Of a stretch of DNA of 33,754 nucleotides, positions 1 through 5,785 are shown piece after piece. Where the stretch lies: the IMG/VR virus record IMGVR_UViG_3300029952_000088, positions 1 to 33,754 of that record; one strand, given 5' to 3'. The DNA is from a virus. Within the stretch, counting starts at the first letter, position 1; the number at the start of each line of letters is the position of its first letter. A program made the position numbers and the translations under genes. The notes below the pieces were generated by a model. That model worked only from the letters and a program-made list of their open reading frames with translations. It ran no database searches and was not told the origin of the DNA.

Positions 1-2
1 CC

Positions 3-392
3 GCCGTCGCCGAATGCGGGGAGTGGAAAACCGCGCATGAGCATTTCCCGACGATGACCCTTGACCCGACGTTTTCGGGCTGGTTCATGGTCAAGGACGA
101 CCTGACGGGAAATCAGGCGTGTCTTCTCAAGCCACGCAACGGAATGCGCCAGGATCCGCAGCATTACTCACCATCGACCAATTGGGCCATTGGCGGCCCC
201 ATCATCGAGCGCGAGCGGATTACGGTCGAGCATCACTTGTCCGCAGCGGACGGCCCAAATCTATGCGATGACGGCCAGGCGTGGTGCGCCATGTTCGACC
301 AAGAGACCACGGCCTACGGCCCCACACCCCTCGTCGCCAGCATGCGATGCTTCGTCGCCAGCCGCCTGGGTGAAACCGTGGAGTTGCCATGA
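3..392 (+). CDS. NinX-like DUF2591 phage protein, 5' end missing
   Basis: The frame is open to the left edge of the window, so the true start lies upstream; an internal ATG at 54 is probably not the start because readable protein precedes it. The visible part has the pattern of the DUF2591/NinX family of phage accessory proteins: a YSPSTNWAIGGPIIERERI block followed near the C-terminus by PLVASMRCFVASRLGETVELP-like residues (a repeat of 'full-size, aligned along the family' features seen in lambdoid NinX). The biochemical role of the family is not known. It overlaps the next gene by ATGA at 389-392, so the two are translationally coupled. Family assignment is from memory of the motif; no function is claimed. 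Confidence 0.72.
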   Translation, partial: AVAECGEWKTAHEHFPTMTLDPTFSGWFMVKDDLTGNQACLLKPRNGMRQDPQHYSPSTNWAIGGPIIERERITVEHHLSAADGPNLCDDGQAWCAMFDQETTAYGPTPLVASMRCFVASRLGETVELP

Positions 393-634
393 CACGCAAG
401 CATAGGGCAACGCGCCCAGTCTCAGACGCAGCCACGACCAGAGCCACGGTGGAAATGTTTCAGCGGGCCAAAATGAACGGCTGCGAGCTGGCCTTCATCG
501 CCATGGAGTTCCTTGAACTTTCGAAGCTGAACGGCCTGGATGACATGGATGGCTGCGACGCCTGGGCAAGAGTCTGCGCCAACGCAGAGGCCTGGATCGC
601 ATACATCCGCGGCACCGGGGAAATGCCGACATGA
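389..634 (+). CDS. Hypothetical protein, 81 aa
   Basis: A short soluble protein starting at an ATG that overlaps the previous stop (ATGA). It is mostly helical in appearance, with a basic N-terminus (MTRKHRATRP) and a middle rich in Met, Leu and Glu; no membrane segment, signal peptide or recognisable domain is visible. Its stop overlaps the next ATG at 631 in the same ATGA fashion, placing it in a run of small coupled accessory genes left of the terminase. I do not recognise the family. Confidence 0.6.
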   Translation: MTRKHRATRPVSDAATTRATVEMFQRAKMNGCELAFIAMEFLELSKLNGLDDMDGCDAWARVCANAEAWIAYIRGTGEMPT

Positions 635-675
635 ACCTCCGCACCCACAAGCACCGGGCCGCCGTCGCGCCATGA
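631..675 (+). CDS. 14-codon mini-ORF bridging two genes
   Basis: An ATG at 631 overlaps the stop of the 81-residue gene (ATGA), reads MNLRTHKHRAAVAP and stops at 673-675, overlapping the ATG of the next gene at 672 (again ATGA). The double overlap would let ribosomes pass from one gene to the next by re-initiation. It may be a coupling peptide, a remnant of a deleted gene, or a chance ORF; the peptide itself shows no feature beyond basic charge. Confidence 0.3.
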   Translation: MNLRTHKHRAAVAP

Positions 676-923
676 GCGCCGGCCGCTTGACCATCCGCCG
701 CGCAGGCTACAGCCTGCCCTTCGACGTGTTCGACCGGGCGCTGGCTCAGAAGAACCACGGCCAGACCCTGGAGCGTCTGGAGGAGCGCGGTGGCGTCAGC
801 CCCGTGGAGGCCGTCGCCATGATCAACTGGAAGCACTGGAGCCGGTTTCCCGAGGGCTGGTGCGTCTCCATGATCCTGAGCCCGCTTCGCGACGATCCGC
901 CGGACGTGCCTCCCGCGCGCTGA
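672..923 (+). CDS. Hypothetical protein, 83 aa
   Basis: Start chosen at ATG 672 (MSAGRLTIRRAG) because it overlaps the stop of the 14-codon ORF; the frame is open further upstream to an ATG at 540, but that stretch lies inside the previous gene. The product is a small soluble protein with a central RALAQKNHGQTLERLEERGG helix-like region and a Trp-rich SPVEAVAMINWKHWSRFPEG segment. No known domain is recognised. It is the last gene before the packaging genes. Confidence 0.5.
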   Translation: MSAGRLTIRRAGYSLPFDVFDRALAQKNHGQTLERLEERGGVSPVEAVAMINWKHWSRFPEGWCVSMILSPLRDDPPDVPPAR

Positions 924-1130
924 ACCGTGCAGCCCTGCCCGCGCCCTGACTTCTCCACGATCCTGACCGGCCGGCACAAGTGGGCGACCGGCGGATGGCA
1001 CTCCACGCCCCGTGGCATGCGACCCACGATGAGCCAAACCTGTAGGAATTGCAGCCAAACCCGCCAGCAAGCCTCCAGCGTCGAGCACCTCCTACTCGTC
1101 CGCATCCCTGTCCGGCCATAGAATCAGGCC
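924..1130. other. 207-nt gap before the terminase genes
   Basis: No convincing gene is visible. A GTG-initiated 64-codon frame (927-1121) exists but has no ribosome-binding site and an unconvincing composition. A TAGAAT hexamer at 1119-1124 looks like a sigma-70 -10 box, but no good -35 is placed upstream. The position, just left of terS, is where many phages carry a cos or pac recognition region; nothing in the bases proves it here. Confidence 0.3.
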
Positions 1131-1646
1131 ATGGGCCGAAAAGCGAAACTCACTCCGGAGCAGATCAAGCACTACCGCGACAAGCACGTGGAGGGCGAGT
1201 CGATTCGCTCCCTGGCGAAGAAGGCGAATGTCTCCGAGGCCCTGCTGCGAAGTTATATCTCAGACAGTGCGCAGAAAATAAAAAGCGTTGCAAATCAAAT
1301 AGTTGCAACTGAGATCGCGTTGAAAAGCTTGACGATTTCTGCGCAGATCGCCGCCCAAGACCGGGCAGCAAGAATCCAGCGGATGCGCGCCAACTTGGAA
1401 TCCGGCATGGAGATGCTGTCCGGAAACTTCATGCGGCTGGCGTTCATGTCGCAAACTGAGCTGTCGAAGGTCGATGAGTCGGCATTGAGGGAGGATGCGT
1501 CCAGCGAGCGCCTCAAGACCGTTTCTCGCCTGACTGCGATGGCGAACGCCTCGGTCGAAGTACCGATGCGCATGGCGGCGACCCTGGCCCAGGCTGAAGG
1601 CGCTGGTGACGAAAAGGTAGAAATTCGAGGTGGAATGCCGGATTAG
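1131..1646 (+). CDS. terS: Terminase small subunit
   Basis: TerS recognises the phage packaging site and loads the large subunit on DNA. The N-terminus has a helix-turn-helix (about residues 7-45: LTPEQIKHYRDKHVEGESIR, then SLAKKANVSEALLRSYI), followed by a long helical region with IAAQDRAARIQRMRANLESG suited to ring oligomerisation. Its 171-residue length is normal for the family. It sits immediately upstream of the endonuclease and large terminase, which supports the call. The Shine-Dalgarno sequence is poor (AGG only 2 nt before the ATG). Codons around 1270-1330 are noticeably AT-richer than the flanks. The assignment rests on domain layout and context rather than an invariant motif. Confidence 0.72.
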   Translation: MGRKAKLTPEQIKHYRDKHVEGESIRSLAKKANVSEALLRSYISDSAQKIKSVANQIVATEIALKSLTISAQIAAQDRAARIQRMRANLESGMEMLSGNFMRLAFMSQTELSKVDESALREDASSERLKTVSRLTAMANASVEVPMRMAATLAQAEGAGDEKVEIRGGMPD

Positions 1647-1656
1647 GGTAAGACCG

Positions 1657-1665
1657 TGCTACGCT
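1657..1665 (+). promoter_or_regulatory. Possible extended -10 promoter of the endonuclease
   Basis: TGC-TACGCT at 1657-1665 resembles an extended -10 element in the 24-nt gap before the endonuclease ATG at 1671. The AGGGTAAG at 1646-1653 is too far upstream to be a good ribosome-binding site. If real, transcription would begin about at the ATG and give a nearly leaderless message. No -35 is evident, so this is weak. Confidence 0.2.
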
Positions 1666-1670
1666 AGAGC

Positions 1671-2201
1671 ATGGCCGAACTAATCACATTTGACGAGGCA
1701 CATCGTCTCCTCGCCTACGATCCTGATGATGGGTCATTCGCCTGGCGTGAATCGCGGGGCGGTGAGTTTGCCGGCTCCCGAGCTGGCGGCCCGTACATCC
1801 ACACGAAGGCTGGCAAGAGTGGCAGCGCGGTGGATGTCTGGCTCTACCTGATCGGGATCAACTACCGCCTGTATCGAGGGCATCGACTCGCGTGGTTCAT
1901 GACTTATGGCGAGTGGCCGCCGCTCGTTGATCATCGGGATGGTGATCCACTCAACAACCGCCTGGGGAACCTGAGGCCAGCTACGCGCCGGGTGAACTCG
2001 CAGAATATGCGGCGGGCCATGCCCCAGAACTCCACGGGACTACTCGGCGCTGGCGTCGATGCGGAGCGCGGTGGATTCAAGTCGGAGATCAAGCTGCCAG
2101 ACGGAACGCGGAAGTTCCTCGGCCGATTCGCTACCGCCATCGAGGCGCACGAGGCGTACCTTGAAGCCAAGCGCCGACTTCACGAAGGATGCACCATCTA
2201 A
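1671..2201 (+). CDS. HNH homing endonuclease with AP2-like DNA-binding domain
   Basis: This is a free-standing HNH endonuclease of the HNH_3/AP2 type. The HNH core is at about residues 64-108: HRLAWFMTYGEWPPLVDHRD, then GDPLNNRLGNLRPATRRVNS and QNMRR, giving the His-Asn-Asn arrangement of active enzymes. The C-terminus (about 115-174) has the AP2-like pattern NSTGLLGAGV...GGFKSEIKLPDG...FLGRFATAIEAHEAY used for DNA binding. Such genes are selfish elements that cut and copy themselves into a target site lacking them. It separates terS from terL and its TAA stop overlaps the terL ATG (TAATG at 2199-2203), so terL translation may depend on it. It looks intact. A role in packaging-site cutting, as reported for other HNH proteins next to terminases, is possible but less likely with an AP2 domain. 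Confidence 0.9.
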   Translation: MAELITFDEAHRLLAYDPDDGSFAWRESRGGEFAGSRAGGPYIHTKAGKSGSAVDVWLYLIGINYRLYRGHRLAWFMTYGEWPPLVDHRDGDPLNNRLGNLRPATRRVNSQNMRRAMPQNSTGLLGAGVDAERGGFKSEIKLPDGTRKFLGRFATAIEAHEAYLEAKRRLHEGCTI

Positions 2202-3488
2202 TGCCGACCATCATCCTCCCTACCCTTCACCCGGGCCAAGTCAAAATCTACGAAGGGAGAGCGCAGCTGAACGTAGTCTGTTGCGGACGCAGGTTTCGGA
2301 AAAACAAAACTGATGTCTGCCATTGCAGGCAATGCCGCAGCCAAGGGCCGCAAAGCCGCCATCTTTACGCCTGAGCACAAGCAGTGGTCGGAGCCTTATG
2401 ACGAGCTGCTGGAGATCCTTCAGCCCATCAAGCGCAAGGCGAACAAGAACGAGGCCACCATCCGCACAACAACGGATGGATTGATCGACTTCTGGGCGAC
2501 CACTGACAACCCGCTGGCTGGGCGTGGTCGGGAGTACCACGTTGGCTGCATGGATGAGGCCGCATTCTCGAAGAACATCCAGATGACGCAAATTTGGACG
2601 CGCGCCATCAAGCCCACCTTGCTGACGACGCGCGGAAGTTTCTGGCTGTTCTCGACGCCGAACGGGATTGACCCGGACAATTTCTTCTACCAAGCGTGGC
2701 ACGACCCTGAAATGGGGTTCAAGCAATTCCACGCGCCGACTGCGAACAACCCCTATGTTCCGCCGGATGAGCTTGAAAAGGAGAGGCTGAAGCACCACCC
2801 GCTGACATGGAAGCAGGAATTCCTTGCCGAATTTGTGTCCTGGGATTCGTCAACTTTCTTCAAGCTGGACTATTTCATGGGCGCCGATGGCTTGCCGGTG
2901 AACTATCCGAACAAGTGCGACTATGTATTTGCAGTGCTTGACTGTGCCGCAAAATCGGGCACGGAGCATGATGGCACGGGGGTTCTGTATTGCGCCTTCA
3001 GTCAATACCACGGAGACAAGCTCGTCTGGCTGGATTACGAACTCCACAGCGTAGACGCGGCGATGTTGGAATATCTGGCGCCCAGCATCATGAAGCGATG
3101 CGATGAATTGGCTGCTCAGTGTGGCGCGCGCCGGGGCTCCATTGGATTATTCGTCGAGGATGCGGCTGGTGGGACGGTACTCATTCAGCAGGGGCAGGCC
3201 AAAGGCTGGCCGGTGACGCCGATCCCATCAAAGCTCATGGCGAAAGGGAAGGATGAGCGAGCCATGATCGCGGGCGGCCCAGCCTATCGAGGGGAGTGCA
3301 AAATTAGCCGCCACGCCTTCGACAAGGTGATCCCATGGAAGGGCCGAAACTTGAACCATCTAGTGCACCAGGTTGTGACATTCAGGATTGGCGACAAGGA
3401 TGCCAGCAAGCGGGCGGACGACCTGTTGGACACGGCCTGTTATTCAATCGCGCTCACACTTGTGAGCGAAGATGCTGTGGGCGACTAG
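2201..3488 (+). CDS. terL: Terminase large subunit, interrupted by a +1 frameshift in Walker A
   Basis: TerL is the ATP-driven DNA packaging motor and headful/cos nuclease. Translation from ATG 2201 gives an N-terminus ending VVCCGRRF and then leaves frame; reading one base further on restores GKTKLMSAIAG, that is a classical Walker A, and the frame continues to 3488. Joined, it gives about 428 residues, a normal TerL size. Walker B is HVGCMDEAAF (DE at 2553-2558), the motor coupling motif is FSTPNG, and nuclease acidic residues appear in FAVLDCAAKSGTEHDGTG and DDLLDTACYS. The zero frame alone would stop at 2374 after 57 residues, and a protein begun at ATG 2313 would lack the P-loop. The cause may be a sequencing error, an inactivating mutation or programmed frameshifting (TTT-C slip). 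Confidence 0.85.
2294..2298 (+). other. Candidate +1 frameshift or indel site in terL
   Basis: The zero-frame codons are AGG-TTT-CGG-AAA-AAC. Dropping a single T gives AGG-TTC-GGA-AAA-ACA, the expected R-F-G-K-T of the P-loop. A tRNA-Phe on TTT can re-pair with the overlapping TTC one base on, and this is the favoured codon for its anticodon, while the A-site CGG is a low-use Arg codon in many bacteria; these are features of +1 slippage. A plain one-base insertion would look the same. Confidence 0.6.
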
Positions 3489-3524
3489 TTTCGCTGCCCA
3501 GCCATTCCTGAGAGAATCGCCGCC

Positions 3525-4946
3525 ATGGCATCCATCGAAATCACCGGCTCTGGCCTGACATCCCCTCTCCAGCAAATCATGGGCTGCGACGAGATCGAGC
3601 CTGGCTCGCCGGCTGGATACTCGATGTGCAAGGCGCTGTGGGCAAATCTCGGCATCGCGGCCAAGCTCGTCGAAAAGCCGGTGGCGCTGGCCCTGAGCCA
3701 GAAGCGGCTGATCAATGTGCCGTGCGCCATCGAGGAGAAATTCGTGGAGGCGTTCAACCAGGAGTGGGAACGCCTGGGATGCACGAATCACATCCGAGAC
3801 CTGCACCACATCGCGCGCGCATATGGCGCCTCGGCGCTGATCGTGGGCTGGCCGGAAGTGGCAACTACGGAGCCCATCGACCTCACGTCCATTGCCGTGA
3901 CGGAGGGCCTGTACTTCAACACGTATGACCCGCTTAACCTGTCGGGCTCCATCGTCACGAACCAGAACCCGAACGCGCCCGATTTCCAGAAGCCGCGGCG
4001 CAACATCACGGCGGCCGGGCAGCCCTACCATCCGAGTCGGTCTGTCGTCGTGTTCAATGGCACGCCGATATATCTGGATTATCAGGCGTCCTCGTTCAGC
4101 TTCTCTGGCCGATCCGTTTTCCTGCGCGCCCTCTTTCCCCTGAAGTCATACATCCAGACCATGCTGGTCGATGACATGATCAGCATCAAAGCCGGCCTCA
4201 TCGTCGCCAAGATCAAGCAGGGCAGTTCGATTGCGAACAAGATCGCTGAGGCGGTGTCGGGCCTGAAGCGCGCCATGATCAAGATCGCTGGCGCCGGCAA
4301 CGTGTTGACCATCGACCCCTCCGAAGACATCGAGTCGATCAACCTCACGAATTTGGATGGGCCGTACAAGCTGGCGCGCGACAACATCATTGCCAACATC
4401 GCCACGGGCGGTGACGTACCTGCGATCCTGATAAAGGACGAGTCCTACGCCGAAGGCTTCAGCGACGGCGATGTCGATATGATGGCGGTCGTCCAGTACA
4501 TCGACGGCATTCGAGAGCAGATGCAGTCAGCCTGCGAGTTCTTCGACAAGATCGTGATGGCTCGCGCGTGGAACAAGGGGTTCTACGAGGCAGTGAAGGG
4601 CGAATATCCGGACGAAGTGGAGGCGACCTACGAGCTGTTCTACTCGAACGCCAAGCATCGATTCAAGGCCAAGTGGCCGACATTGATCAAGGAAAAGGAA
4701 TCCGAGACCGTCAAGCGAAACGCCGAGAAGCTGAAATCCATGTCGGATGTCATGAAGGTTCTCTTGCCGTCGCTCGATCCGGAGAACAAGGCCCGTCTCG
4801 TGGCCTGGTTCGTGGCAGCACTCAACGACATGAAGGACGTTTTCTCGGGCGAAATGGAATTCGACGAACAGGCGCTTGCCGACTACGAGCCACCTGCGCC
4901 GACGATGGGTGGCGCCCCAGGTGAGGGCGGCGGCGGTGGCGAGTAA
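3525..4946 (+). CDS. Portal protein (DUF1073-type)
   Basis: The portal forms the dodecameric DNA gate at one capsid vertex and docks the terminase. The 473-residue protein directly follows terL, the conserved position. It contains the elements expected of DUF1073/phage_portal_3 proteins: an N-terminal CKALWANLGIAAKLVEKPVA helix, a central SGRSVFLRALFPLKSYIQTM stretch, a long helical DDMISIKAGLIVAKIKQG region and LIKDESYAEGFSDGDVDMM. The C-terminus is acidic, ending in a Pro-Gly-rich tail (APGEGGGGGE). A GAGAGA ribosome-binding site lies about 10 nt before the ATG. The next gene starts inside its 3' end in another frame. No anti-CBASS HxT motifs were seen, so the portal role is preferred for this DUF1073 member. 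Confidence 0.8.
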   Translation: MASIEITGSGLTSPLQQIMGCDEIEPGSPAGYSMCKALWANLGIAAKLVEKPVALALSQKRLINVPCAIEEKFVEAFNQEWERLGCTNHIRDLHHIARAYGASALIVGWPEVATTEPIDLTSIAVTEGLYFNTYDPLNLSGSIVTNQNPNAPDFQKPRRNITAAGQPYHPSRSVVVFNGTPIYLDYQASSFSFSGRSVFLRALFPLKSYIQTMLVDDMISIKAGLIVAKIKQGSSIANKIAEAVSGLKRAMIKIAGAGNVLTIDPSEDIESINLTNLDGPYKLARDNIIANIATGGDVPAILIKDESYAEGFSDGDVDMMAVVQYIDGIREQMQSACEFFDKIVMARAWNKGFYEAVKGEYPDEVEATYELFYSNAKHRFKAKWPTLIKEKESETVKRNAEKLKSMSDVMKVLLPSLDPENKARLVAWFVAALNDMKDVFSGEMEFDEQALADYEPPAPTMGGAPGEGGGGGE

Positions 4947-5769
4947 GGCGCCAACGTTCTACGAGGAAATCACGGCGGCAACGCAGCATTTCCGAGAGTT
5001 TGGGTTTCGCTCGCAGAACCAATTGGACGAATGGGTGGCGCGTATCCGCCGAGCGGCCTTGTTGCAACTGAAGACTCCGGCCGAGACAGAACGGGTTCTG
5101 AAGCGCGCGCTGACCGAACGGTATTCCAATCTCATCACGAAGGCCGGTGTACTGAAGACCATGCCGGAGGTGTCGCGATTCACTCTGGACAAGCTCAAAC
5201 CGCAGCTTCGCAAGGAATTGGATCGGCGAATTCTGGCAAGCGCAAATCTAATCAAGCTGAACCGCGCGAAGGCCATCGACACGACGCTGAGCCGATTCCA
5301 GGGCTGGGCGACGGCAATCCCCGCGGGCGGTTCTAATGCCCCAGAAGCGCGCGCTGACAAGGAATTGATGCGCAAGGCTTTGGCAAGAATGCCATTCGAA
5401 GAGCGGCGCGTCATCATTGATCAGTCGCACAAGATGATCGCAGCCCTGCGTGATACGGTCGCAGTCGGAGGCGGCGCGCTGGCAGGCATCTGGCACTCGC
5501 CCTGGCGCAGGCCGGGCTACCAATATCGGGAAGACCATAAGGAACGTGATGAGCAGTGGTATGCCATCCGCGACAATTGGGCCATCGAAAAGGGCCTCAT
5601 GAAGCCTGGGTCGAATGGTTATCTCGACTCCATCGACGGCCCGGGATTCCTGCCGTTTTGTTCATGCAGCCTGCAATATGTTTTTTCGCTGAACAAGCTC
5701 CCGCCCGACATGCTGACGAAAGCCGGCATGTACGGCGTAACGTTGAAATCGACGGCGCCGCAGAGCTAG
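4936..5769 (+). CDS. Head morphogenesis / minor capsid protein (Mu gpF or SPP1 gp7-like)
   Basis: The start is placed at GTG 4936 (MASKAPTFYEE), with AGGTGAG at 4919-4925 as ribosome-binding site; an ATG at 4876 in the same frame would overlap the portal by 71 nt and encode an Arg-rich, less plausible leader. The chosen protein is 277 residues. The N-terminal two thirds are helical; the C-terminus holds the YREDHKERDEQWYAIRDNWA block and ends with PFCSCSLQYVFSLNKLPP, resembling the Cys-containing C-terminal motif of Mu gpF-like head proteins. Such proteins are minor capsid components that enter the procapsid with the portal and scaffold. Location between portal and protease/scaffold fits. Exact family not certain. 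Confidence 0.68.
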   Translation: MASKAPTFYEEITAATQHFREFGFRSQNQLDEWVARIRRAALLQLKTPAETERVLKRALTERYSNLITKAGVLKTMPEVSRFTLDKLKPQLRKELDRRILASANLIKLNRAKAIDTTLSRFQGWATAIPAGGSNAPEARADKELMRKALARMPFEERRVIIDQSHKMIAALRDTVAVGGGALAGIWHSPWRRPGYQYREDHKERDEQWYAIRDNWAIEKGLMKPGSNGYLDSIDGPGFLPFCSCSLQYVFSLNKLPPDMLTKAGMYGVTLKSTAPQS

Positions 5770-5785
5770 GACATAATCGCTACCC

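Noticed and set aside
927-1121. GTG-started 64-codon frame before terS
   Set aside because: No ribosome-binding site, unusual composition and no overlap logic; treated as intergenic.
2313-3488. TerL starting at ATG 2313
   Set aside because: This would lack the P-loop; the residues just upstream, read one base shifted, complete a normal Walker A, so a frameshift is a better explanation.
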